A DNA stretch of 64,000 nt, from positions 1,798,001-1,862,000 of the forward strand of contig JAPEIS010000001.1 in NCBI GenBank assembly GCA_029531795.1. The letters run 5' to 3'. The notes under the pieces are model-generated. The model was not told where the DNA came from and did no database searches. It worked only from the letters and a program-made list of their open reading frames with translations. Positions 55,719 to 64,000 of this stretch are shown piece after piece; position 1 is the stretch's first letter, and each line of letters starts with the position of its first letter. Made by a program: the position numbers and the translations under genes. The DNA is from Sclerotinia nivalis (Eukaryota > Ascomycota > Leotiomycetes > Helotiales > Sclerotiniaceae).

Positions 55719-56730
55719 GGAGATGTGTATGAGTATTAGTATGAGTTGAGCGTTTATGGGATGATGGGAGGATTTATAGAGAATATATAGTTTTTAAAAG
55801 AAATTGGTTGTGTTAATATTCTTGGACATCAAAGTTAAAAGCTACCTAGTAATTATCGACAATGCTGAAAACGGACCAAGCCACTAATGAATCTTGGATG
55901 GCTCAGTGTGATAACCTTCCCTGTAAAAAGTCTGCAACTCTGTTGGAAAAGGGTTCTAGAGAGTATGTAGGGAAATTTATTGAGCAACGTTTGGAAACAA
56001 AGACATCGGCAAGTAGACAAGATTTGTGGTCAAGAATTGTCTACGGATTGGGTCTTTGAGATGACAGGCAATTTCTACCTTTCTTGGATAGCCGCAGTTC
56101 TACCTGACAAGTCGGCTAATGGTAGGGGGTTTATGAATCATTTAAAAAAAATCAATCAAGGAATGATGACAATTGCTCATATTTCTCGACTATGAGGATA
56201 GGTAAGCCTGTATTATGGCAAATAACACACCGGGTTCAGGGGAACGTAGATTGCCACGTCTTCGAAGCGAGGCGTTTAAAATTGGTTATTTTTCATCTAC
56301 TTATTCGTAACTTCCTTCGCGCAGTGGCGGTGCTGTCTTCATATCCCATTGTCAAGAGTTCAATTTGACGGCAACAACTATACAAGTCAAAGCTACTAAT
56401 AGACATTGGTCCCAAATATAGTGAAGGGGCGTTTCTGAGATTCCTTAATGTATGAAAAAACATTTCCAAAAACATTTCCACAAACTGCTCCTGAACGTTC
56501 ACAACCTTTGCTCGCTCAATTATCGAAATTCATAAGACATGTAATTCAAGCATATGTAGATCGTAGAATACCTGGGCCGTGAGCTTTTCAAGAGGAACAA
56601 AACTGCTTCGAAGGTGTGGTGCATCCTCATGGCTGCCTTCTATCATAACCATTGTGTTTCTAAGACCAAGCACCCGGCGCGCGAGTATGGTTAGAGGTGC
56701 GAATCACACGCAGCCATAGCATGTTGTTCA
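55719..56730. other. Intergenic, 1 kb
   Basis: Promoter of the PQ-loop gene and 3' flank of the twin-CX9C gene. Small frames at 55862-56195 lack any motif. Nothing else recognised. Confidence 0.4.
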
Positions 56731-57745
56731 TCATCTCCCACGGAATACTGAGAAAAACTTGTCACTGATAGTCTCCCTACCCTGTTCTTTCCTTTGCCTT
56801 CGTTCTTCATCCTGTTTCTCATAAATCTTTCCTAACTGGCCTGCAACTTGTTCACCAGCTTCAATTTCGGCCTGAATCGCTCGTTCTTCAATTTGTCTCT
56901 CGTCATCGTTCAAACCTTCAAGTCGCTTTTTGAATGAAGCTTGTACCTTTGGTGAAAGATCAGATGCCTTGAGCTTATTATTTTCTTGCGCGGAATCTGA
57001 TTGTCTAGTTCTTTTCGATATGAGGGGTGGAAATATAGGTACAGGTCTTCCTTCTGCTTTGGCTTCTTCAATTTGCTTTTCTTGATCGATCATTCGATGA
57101 TATAAGGTATCGGCGTGCATTTGGATTTGTTCGTCGACTTCAGCTGGACGATCATAGGTTGATAGGTATCCTAAAGCTTTTAGGAATTTCTATGCTAATT
57201 AGTAGATGAGCCTCCCTTGCGGTAGGGATTCAAAAACTTACACCTTGCATCGTATAACATCTCTCAAGTTTCCTATTCTCCTCTCTGCACATAGTCAATC
57301 GAGCTTGCCATCCTCCTGAACGAAAACACTCATTAACATCCCATTGTTCCAAGGCGCAATTCTCTAAAGCTGCTCTCCCAATCTCTGCTTTTCGGTATTT
57401 GTATCCTTCAATAACATCCTGAATCTTTTCGGCATCTGATTTAGCTGCCTGCTCGACTTCTGCTTGTGGTTGATATGTTTTCCATAAATGTGCATAGCGA
57501 CCGTCTTGGTATAAACTCTGCGGAGGAACACTGGGTTTGGTAGGATCTTCAGTAGTCGCACTTGTCGATGTGGGCTCCGACGACTTTGTTTGCGACGAAG
57601 CTGTTGTGTCCGTAGACTTCACAGAATCGTATTTGACCGGTGATTCCTTTTTAAGAAATTCTCGTAAACTTGGATCAAGATTCTTTAAAGGATCTTGAGA
57701 TTTATCCTTATCACCATCATTTGAATCACCCCAGAACCAACCCAT
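56731..57745 (-). CDS. Twin CX9C (CHCH-like) protein with long C-terminal coil, 320 aa, two exons
   Basis: Exons are 57242-57745 and 56731-57189 (52-nt intron; 963 nt). The N-terminus MGWFWGDSNDGDKDKSQDPL is followed by a Ser/Thr-rich linker to about 75. Cys130, Cys140, Cys153 and Cys163 form two CX9C motifs separated by 12 residues (CALEQWDVNEC and CREENRKLERC), the signature of coiled-coil-helix-coiled-coil-helix proteins imported to the mitochondrial intermembrane space by Mia40. The second exon (FLKALGYLSTYDRPAEVDEQ onward) adds about 150 residues of charged helix (MIDQEKQIEEAKAEGRPVPI, then EERAIQAEIEAGEQ) absent from small CHCH assembly factors. No presequence is visible, which fits Mia40 import. 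I do not recognise a named family; function unknown, perhaps respiratory-complex assembly. Confidence 0.8.
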
Positions 57746-57974
57746 CTTGATATATTGAGGATCTTCGTAGAACGCGGGGGACCAAAATTTCTAGAGCTGG
57801 TCCTGCAGGTGAAGCTTGTGCAAAGGGCTGCTTAGTCATCATAGGTGCATGTGGCGTGGTAAATTTTAGCAGTAGGAACGACCTCTGAACGATTACATAT
57901 CTCACTGTACTGGAAGGAATCATACAAATATATCATGATGTCTTTTTGCTTGATCTAAAAATCTAGTTCTTCTC

Positions 57975-58235
57975 TTATTTTCCACACCAAGGCTTCCTTG
58001 CTTCTTTGATCTCCCAAACCCCTTGTACCACTGAATAGTGACCCATCAACGTTGTTAAGCAAAGCATAACTTGGTTGATCAAAGAACAGGGAGCAAAGCA
58101 CCCTATTGTTCTAAGTATTAAATAAAAGGGCCACATATTAAATCCTCGATCGAAGTACCAACGCAAAGCGCGCACTAGGTCTCTCAAAGTGTATATTGGA
58201 CCCAAAGGGTCATATAGTAATTCTCCAGGTAACAT
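57975..58235 (-). CDS. Unrecognised small ORF, 86 aa
   Basis: A true ATG at 58235 opens an 86-codon frame with good amino-acid variety and no low complexity: LLYDPLGPIYTLRDLVRALR, then WYFDRGFNMWPFYLILRTIG and CSLINQVMLCLTTLMGHYSV, ending EIKEARKPWCGK. Two amphipathic or hydrophobic helices are likely. It lies 43 bp past the stop of the zinc-knuckle gene, same strand, so it may be an independent small gene, a terminal fragment of an older gene, or chance. No family recognised. Confidence 0.35.
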   Translation of the reverse strand: MLPGELLYDPLGPIYTLRDLVRALRWYFDRGFNMWPFYLILRTIGCFAPCSLINQVMLCLTTLMGHYSVVQGVWEIKEARKPWCGK

Positions 58236-58278
58236 ACATCATCCTCCGCCCATATTTCTCAGATACACAGGCGGCCAA

Positions 58279-60068
58279 TCAATGCTTAATGAGATCAAAT
58301 ATTGAACGAGGTATCGGCTGGTTTGCGTTTCTAAAGGGACTACCAAACATCGACTCCTCTCTGGCGGAAGCTGGAGGCGAATTGCCAAACAATGTATCGT
58401 TACCACCAAACATCGACTCTGTTCCCCAAGAAGCTTGTGGCTGAGGGCGGGCAGTTGGAGGCGAGTTGCTAAATAATGCATCGTTACTACTAAACATCGA
58501 CTCCTCTCTAATAGAAGCTTGTGGTTGAGAATGGGTAGCTGGAGGCGGAGTGAAAAAAGTCTGACCACCAAACATAGATTCCTCCCTCGCAGCTACTCGT
58601 GGTTGAGGTGGCAAAGCATTCGCAGATGGGTCTGGGTATATACTACCAACGAGCCGATCGCGCCCTGTTGCTGTGCTTCTCTTCCCGCCGCGACCATTCG
58701 AATTAAATAGATTATTACGGAGTGGGGTACGTTCGCCATTAGGGTGGCTCATTTGCTGGTGACCGAGATTGTCGATCTGTTCGTCATTGGGGTCGTTATC
58801 TCCCGCATCATACCCATAGAATGGAGTCTCGCGCATAATGTAGACTCGAGGGCTAGGAGGTTCCGCTCCAACATTGCCTTTGACGGAATATGAATCCACA
58901 TCTCTCAACGGCTCATCTGTGACCCAATTATCCCTCGTCAAAGAACCATAGACTTCTCGGTACAAAGCCAGTATTTCTCGCATTTCCCTGTTCTCCACGT
59001 CTAAAGCTCCAACTTGTTCTTGAAGATTGCTTATCATGGTAGCCGGTATTGCTGGGTCGGTATTGACAATGCCATCTCCTTTGTAACCGGGATGGTTGAT
59101 TTCGATAGCGTTTCTGATATCCGGGTGCTCGAAGATATGATCTGGAATATGTTCCGCATTATACCATGCCGGGTCTCTATATCCTTCATCATGCCAATCC
59201 AATTTGAAACCTTTGAAATTGAAGTCGTCTAAAACCCGAATTGCAAAGGCTGGTGTCCATGGCCTATAGTCTAGTTTCCAAAAATCGGCCATGCTACGAA
59301 TACCTTTTGAATATGCTAGAGGAGGTTTGTTGTTGCGCATCTTCAAGAGATAAAGTAAATCGTCGCCAGGCTTTTTTCTTGGATCTGGACAGAGTTCATA
59401 TGGATGATCGCCGACTGACATCGAGGACATCCCTGTAGGAATCCGTATTCGTCAATTGATAGCACACATCTCTTCAGATCGTGTCCCTTCTCACAGCAAG
59501 CTGAACATGTAACTTCTGTGAGCGGGATTTGCTTACTCCTATAGTCGCCATGACCTGCAGGAGAATCTAGAGGCCCCCCATAGACTCCACTCTCCTGGTG
59601 CGATTGCCCAGTGGCTCCACGATCTGCTGAATTTGTCCGAGCAGCTTGAAGGAATTTCTCATAATTGACATCTCCTGGCGATTCTTTTAGTAGCCATTCA
59701 TCAACCAAAGCTTTTATGGTTTCAAGGTCGCGACTAGGTTCCTGTCGGTCATAAGCCTGTTGACTTGAGTCGCGGCCCGAGGGATCCAGAGGCTGGAGAT
59801 TGGATCCAAGCGGATCTCCTCTTGAGTTCGACTTTGCGTTTGAATCGCGTTTTATTTTGAATGTTGTTATCGCGAGATGTTCTCTTCTTGAGATAAATTG
59901 AGGCAAATGTATTGTATAACGTAAGATTAAGATTTTGTTACGGATTTTGATTATTGTGAGTTGTGAAATTTTTGGTTTTGGATGGATTCTTTGATGTTGC
60001 GTTGTTGGGGAGGAAGAAGTGTAACGAGAAGGCGGGTTTGTATTTGCGAATTTTCTATCACGTGTCAA
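58279..60068 (-). pseudogene. Zinc-knuckle protein gene interrupted by a frameshift
   Basis: Two overlapping frames form one protein. The upstream frame (60068 to about 59425) has no ATG at all (it opens at TTG) and includes TIKALVDEWLLKESPGDVNY and a CCHC knuckle, CSACCEKGHDLKRC, then GFLQGCPRCQS. The downstream frame (59430-58279) resumes with GDHPYELCPDPRKKPGDDLL, completing a second Cys/His cluster (CPRCQS.GDHPYELC). Between TCG and GATCAT the frame shifts by one base (near 59420), with no room for an intron. After this come WKLDYRPWTPAFAIRVLDDF, a short coil (TMISNLQEQVGALDVENREM), and a C-terminal repeat REESMFGG...SPP...PQ. An annotation pipeline would call only the 383-aa downstream frame from ATG 59430. 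Either a real disrupting indel, a sequencing error, or programmed shifting. Likely nucleic-acid or protein binding; no known family. Confidence 0.6.
58340..58600 (-). repeat. In-frame degenerate tandem repeat (ESMF units) in the zinc-knuckle gene
   Basis: The core ACYAAACAT(C/A)GA recurs at 58342, 58405, 58489 and 58567, spacings of 63, 84 and 78 bp (all multiples of three). Each unit encodes ESMFxxxxxxFxxSPPxxxxPQxxAS-type sequence. Confidence 0.75.
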
Positions 60069-60407
60069 AGTATGGCAACGACCTTGAGATATTCACCTTT
60101 GCGCATGTCAGTGGGAATCAGTGAGTTCAACTGATGCATGCAAAAAGTAATAATCTTGATTGTGATATAGGGAGACATTTATCCTAGCAGTTGTTCCTGG
60201 GTACCCAGGGGAATCACGGGGATGTGATACTCTCGCAAAGCTGTTTGCTGTTAGCTATTGCTTTGGGACAGTATTTATAAGATCCAGCTATGAATCATCT
60301 TTTCTACAGTGGCTGCTACTCTCAACATTAGGATTAGTTGAAGATTTACCGTGGTTTCTTGATAGTCATTATTGCATAAGTAGATATCACCTTTCAAAAA
60401 TCAGTGC
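60069..60407. other. Intergenic
   Basis: Upstream of the zinc-knuckle gene; should hold its promoter or a missing first exon, since the coding frame lacks an ATG. None could be identified with confidence. Confidence 0.35.
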
Positions 60408-60602
60408 TTATGCAGAGTATTGATGATTGATTCCATTCTGATGTCCACATTTGAGCGGATAACCTTTATAAATTGGGATGCGACTAGACCTGTTGCTTGA
60501 AATGTGCGGCTGCAGATTGGATAGGTTCTGATTCCAATGTTGATCGCCAGGCCCAAATGGGACAACTCCATGTGCGGAATCGAAATTGGCGGAGGATGAC
60601 AC
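60408..60602 (-). CDS. Unrecognised small ORF, 64 aa, possible first exon
   Basis: A true ATG at 60602 opens SSSANFDSAHGVVPFGPGDQ HWNQNLSNLQPHIS and ends after KGYPLKCGHQNGINHQYSA. It is on the same strand as, and 340 bp upstream of, the ATG-less zinc-knuckle gene, so it might be its missing first exon; I found no splice pair that proves this. Alternatively a small gene or relic. Confidence 0.3.
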   Translation of the reverse strand: MSSSANFDSAHGVVPFGPGDQHWNQNLSNLQPHISSNRSSRIPIYKGYPLKCGHQNGINHQYSA

Positions 60603-61386
60603 CGTCAGAGCTGAGAATAATTTTCGGTATTTCTTTTATGCGGTGATGTTCGAAGTTTGATTGTAAGTTTGATTGAGTGTGGAGGGAAAGTGGAAAGTGG
60701 AAATTGGAGGAAATATGTTTTAGCGGCGCGAAGGTGTATTATTTCAAATTCACATTACGTGCCAAGTATGGGAGGAAATGTATACAGTTTACAGTCCTAT
60801 TGAGTACAATTGACATGCCTCACTGGTGGGATATGGATTGTTTGTAGATACAGTTCTAGCCACATAAGTTCCAACCCATTCGTATAGTTACAAACATAGA
60901 TCCTGAAAGTATGGCAGCACGGTGTCATATATAAACCACATTATGGATTCGGAGTCAAGATACCTAGTAGTACCAAATGTTGTAGCATCAGGTTTTGTGC
61001 ATATGCATGAACTTGATTCTGGCAGATAAGTGTTTTATCTTCAAGCAAGCTCTTAAGCGCAATGGCCGTAGTTTCTTCATTTATCTAATTTCCTATGGAC
61101 AGTGTGCCTACCCGTCCCAATAAAGCAAATTCCTTACGAATAGTGTACAGCTCCTAGAGCCATACCCCCTATTCGTCGTAATCCCATCAAACAATATACG
61201 TCAAGGCCGGTAGGTACATCTAATGTACGATACTTCTCAAAAGCATGAGTTGTATATACACCTATAGCTATGGTGATAACGGTAAAAGAAAACTATTCAT
61301 TCGAGCACAACCTAATCGATACTCTTCAAAACAAAGTACTATCCTAGCACAACCTAGTTGTACCCCATGAGAAGACTACTATAAGC
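60603..61386. other. Intergenic
   Basis: No coding or repeat feature recognised in this AT-rich stretch. Confidence 0.35.
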
Positions 61387-61611
61387 CTACAAAAACGAGA
61401 CGATACTGTTTAAAAGGGACACGTCGTTTGCGTCCCAGCATGTGGCTATAATCCTCCCAAATGTTGTTGATGAGTATGCCCTTTTTGTCCAACCATATTC
61501 TACTACTATGGCTGACTGAACACGCGGATGGTCACCACAACTTGAATACCCAGCCTCCTTGCATTTCCAACATAGCCTACTACAGTCCGCAGCAAGATGG
61601 TTCAACCACAA
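61387..61611 (-). pseudogene. Zinc-knuckle-like fragment
   Basis: The frame opens at a TTG, with stops shortly upstream, and encodes WLNHLAADCSRLCWKCKEAG followed by YSSCGDHPRVQ. The spacing H-x4-C-x3-C-x2-C-x6-C-x2-H resembles the Cys/His clusters of the neighbouring zinc-knuckle genes (compare HHHASDC and GDHPYELC). With no ATG and no clear splice partner it looks like a remnant or a single exon. Confidence 0.4.
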
Positions 61612-62173
61612 GTTAGCTGGCTACTATCATCCGGTAGAAAATTGCTGCATGCAATCTGATTGTCGATAGTCAGGGATATTAGTGGCATTTGATGTTTAGT
61701 TGGCGATTGTTTTCCCATGTCACCTTGAGTGAGTTTCTATCGATGTGGCGATGGCTGGTCGATCCTTATCTTGTACTTGGATCCTTCCTTATCTTATGCG
61801 TCTTTTGTTCTGCTGCCTTTATGTTATCCATACTCCCTCCAGTTGAGAGAATAAATTCACCAGATGATCCTCCATACTTTCTCCGATGTAATCCCCCGCC
61901 TGGGCTATCAACAAGGTTGATTTGATCAATGAACATGGTAATCCGAACAAAGTTCTACTTAATGCTCAAAGTATCTGTCCGCATCTGGTGCTTAATTCCT
62001 CCAGATGCTCCAAGCCAGTGAGACAGTATCAGTCCCTCCCTTTCAGCCATCATTTTGTTCTAGGTAGGAATTTCATCGAACCTGATAGGTGCTGATCTTT
62101 GTAGTCATTTATTTTCCGAACAAAGACAGGTCCCAGGCGACCTACATCGTCGCTAGGCGTATTGATGAGTTCG
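61612..62173. other. Intergenic or intronic to a zinc-knuckle relic
   Basis: Lies between two zinc-knuckle-like segments on the minus strand. The + strand frame 61689-61925 contains a hydrophobic run but has no motif and is not supported as a gene. Confidence 0.35.
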
Positions 62174-62638
62174 TTATCGTTGACCATGACGAGTCCAGAG
62201 TAATTGTTGTATTGAACAATCAGAAGCATGATGATGAACTCGACACCTGCGCCACTGACATGGTAAGTTGCAGCCATCCGTATCATGGTGTCCCATACAA
62301 TTGCCGCAGATGAGTCTGGAGGTCCTATTCCGAGAAACAGGGGCTCTGGCCACTCCATTGCCAGGATTATTCATGACGTTGCGGGGAAGATCTGTAACGT
62401 TCGTTTGTTCTCCGGGTTCATTGTTCAGGGGTAGCGGTTCAGCTTCTTGCATACCCTGTGGCTGGGATGACTGATTATGTTCCTGATTTGTGCTCTGTGT
62501 CTCTGGCGTATTAATTTCTTCTTGAGATTGTGGTGCGATTGCTGGCCTTCCACCTTGAGGTTCATAATCAGACTGCAGTCGCCGATATATCGGGTGGAGC
62601 CAATCTAAAGGACAATGTGATTGCGGGATGATGATCAA
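62174..62638 (-). CDS. Zinc-knuckle protein fragment, 154 codons, 5' end unresolved
   Basis: The frame has no initiator ATG (opens at TTG; the first Met codon is internal). The N-terminal 90 residues are Gln/Glu/Pro/Asn-rich (disordered). Then RTSRLICGNCMGHHDTDGCN forms a CX2CX3HX4C knuckle and CRVHHHASDC a second Cys/His cluster before the stop. The architecture (disordered arm followed by a pair of knuckles) matches the N-terminal part of the frameshifted gene at 58-60 kb, so I infer a paralogue. It may be missing exons at both ends or be decaying. Confidence 0.45.
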   Translation of the reverse strand: MIIIPQSHCPLDWLHPIYRRLQSDYEPQGGRPAIAPQSQEEINTPETQSTNQEHNQSSQPQGMQEAEPLPLNNEPGEQTNVTDLPRNVMNNPGNGVARAPVSRNRTSRLICGNCMGHHDTDGCNLPCQWRRCRVHHHASDCSIQQLLWTRHGQR

Positions 62639-63007
62639 TGGATAATGTCGGCGTTATCTTTCAACCATACTTTCAGTATAGTAGTGCAGTATGCTGTAAG
62701 AGAGAAAATCATCAAAAGTTTCAATAAGAAGCCGCATTGACAGTTATATCATATAAGTACTTGTGTATATTATTTGATTTATTGTTGAGTAACGCTTTAT
62801 GGATACACCCAAAGTGACCTATATATGAATCATGATCTACTATCAAGTCCCAAGAACGATCATTTTACTTTAGCTGGCCTCAAAGACCATTAGCTACCAT
62901 TCATTTACTTCATTCCTTAGGCTAAAAATGTTCAATGTTTCTCAAACATACACCCAGTTATTGGTTCAGCTTCCGCTTGGGGGAGCGCAGGATAGGTGCG
63001 CCCAAAA
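62639..63007. other. Intergenic
   Basis: AT-rich, nothing recognised. Confidence 0.35.
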
Positions 63008-63325
63008 TCATCGATGAGCAGACCCGCCAGGTTTCGTAAAGCCTGTACTGACAGTTTGAGACCGATTTGCCCGCCGGGATGGTTTAACATCCGGTTTGGA
63101 ATGATTTTCACAAGATAATATAGCTAGCTCTAAGGTTTTGAAGCAATAGCGAATCATCTTTCGATCATTTTCAGTGGGAGTGATTGTGTTCCAATCGTTC
63201 CAGAAATCCTTAGGAGATGCAGTCTTTGAATCAAATTCCTTTCCCACTCTCAATAAAAAGAACCGAAACTGTCGCGAAGTAAGGTCAATGAACGCTGATA
63301 GAGGATACCCGGTAGTCTTGAACAT
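63008..63325 (-). CDS. Unrecognised ORF, 105 codons
   Basis: The frame encodes YPLSAFIDLTSRQFRFFLLR VGKEFDSKTASP KDFWNDWNTITPTENDRKM and then MIRYCFKTLELAILSCENHS before a basic tail. Composition is protein-like, with a likely helical core. No family recognised. An overlapping minus-strand frame at 63285-63560 could be an upstream exon but no convincing splice sites were found. Low confidence. Confidence 0.35.
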   Translation of the reverse strand: MFKTTGYPLSAFIDLTSRQFRFFLLRVGKEFDSKTASPKDFWNDWNTITPTENDRKMIRYCFKTLELAILSCENHSKPDVKPSRRANRSQTVSTGFTKPGGSAHR

Positions 63326-64000
63326 TGAGGTTAATATTCACGGTGGTCCGTGCACGTCTAAATTGATGCCAATGCTGAGTAAGCACCGTTAGACAACGAC
63401 CATCCCAACTACAAACAACTATGAAATAATGAAAGTCCCACCACCAATTCAACAATAGAAAGCCGCGTCTGGGCGAAAGATATTTGTATCGAAGATTGAA
63501 AACAGTTGACGTTATGTTCCAACGTTGACCTCCCACAGGAAAAACACACGATGCCTTCACGTTCTCATAACATCACTGACGATGTGCGGAGCTTTCGCCA
63601 ATATCCCAGCTCCATAATTATGCCAAACTGAGGTACTTGGCTCTCTTCTACTCTCATCAACAGCGTGGAACTCTGGATTCAACTATTCAACCATGCTCTT
63701 TTTATATAACTCGGGAACTTGATGCTGGAAGTGGTAGCGCAAAGCCGGTATCTCTTAGGGAGAAAACCAAGGGCATTGATCTTGTTACCAGCATTGGGGT
63801 CTGATCAAGACTTGACTCTGCGATGTGAGACTAACTTGAAATAATTTGAGATATGAAAACACTTGGTAATGCGACACTAATCTCTTTAGCATAAATTCAG
63901 TGAAGTGATATTGCATCCTTGCAGTGATTACTCCCTTAATTGGCTCGTTGGTAGCGTCAATTCCAATAATCGATCTTATATTGCACCATAGGTCATCCTA
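63326..64000. other. Window end, no supported gene
   Basis: A minus-strand frame at 63285-63560 has aromatic-rich sequence (LLLNWWWDFHYFIVVCSWDG) but no motif. The final 440 bp show nothing coding. A gene crossing the right edge cannot be excluded. Confidence 0.35.

Overview
The window is nuclear DNA of a filamentous ascomycete. Genes are split by short introns (mostly 46-90 nt, GTAAGT/GTATGT donors, CTAAC/CTGAC-like branch sites, AG acceptors), and there are no operons. The gene set is typical of Pezizomycotina: Spt5, pyruvate kinase, a HET-type relic, F-box proteins and a DUG1-type dipeptidase. The moderately AT-rich composition and general look suggest Leotiomycetes, perhaps the Botrytis/Sclerotinia group, but that is inference. 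Introns were resolved by hand; nearly every multi-exon model listed keeps frame across all junctions and has a total length divisible by three.

Left part (1-20 kb): a small conserved hypothetical gene (352-924, -), a broken HET-domain relic (1398-2160, +), an intron-containing tRNA-Val (2936-3047, -), an FBXO31-like F-box gene (3902-5963, -), a gene-poor 3-kb stretch with one possible small gene or relic near 8.75 kb, transcription elongation factor Spt5 (9288-12677, -), a decayed quinone oxidoreductase pseudogene (13421-14312, +), and a DCAF7/TTG1-like WD40 gene (14610-16719, -) divergent from phosphopantetheine adenylyltransferase (17183-18400, +).

Middle (20-41 kb): a second F-box gene (20192-22315, +), a coiled-coil protein that may be Atg28-like (22808-24778, -), pyruvate kinase (25649-27359, -), an 86-aa mitofissin (Atg44/DUF1748) gene in four exons whose first coding exon is only the ATG (29155-29690, +), an alpha/beta hydrolase with a full Ser-Asp-His triad (30681-32233, +), a Dug1/CNDP-type M20 dipeptidase (33354-35251, -), a PNPOx-like flavoprotein (36147-36999, -) and a phosphatidylserine-decarboxylase-family enzyme (38934-40184, +).

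Right part (41-64 kb): a URI/Bud27 prefoldin-like gene (41482-43356, -), a foldback (inverted-repeat) element near 45.0 kb, a Cep57/Ppc89-like coiled-coil gene (45730-47709, +) tail-to-tail with an Ame1/CENP-U-like kinetochore gene (48644-50713, -), a GH106-like glycoside hydrolase (51075-54550, +) tail-to-tail with a PQ-loop transporter (54599-55718, -), a twin CX9C protein (56731-57745, -), then an accessory-looking tail. That tail holds a zinc-knuckle gene broken by a frameshift (58279-60068, -) and further zinc-knuckle-like fragments to about 62.6 kb.

Most genes are unrelated housekeeping functions. Loose themes are mitophagy/autophagy (Atg44 and a possible Atg28-like gene within 7 kb), spindle/kinetochore (Cep57-like beside Ame1-like), and a possible amino-acid/amine theme (dipeptidase, flavin enzyme, PSD-type decarboxylase in a row). 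I found no clear wholly new multigene system. The best candidates for novelty are the zinc-knuckle cluster, the foldback element and the small unrecognised ORFs.
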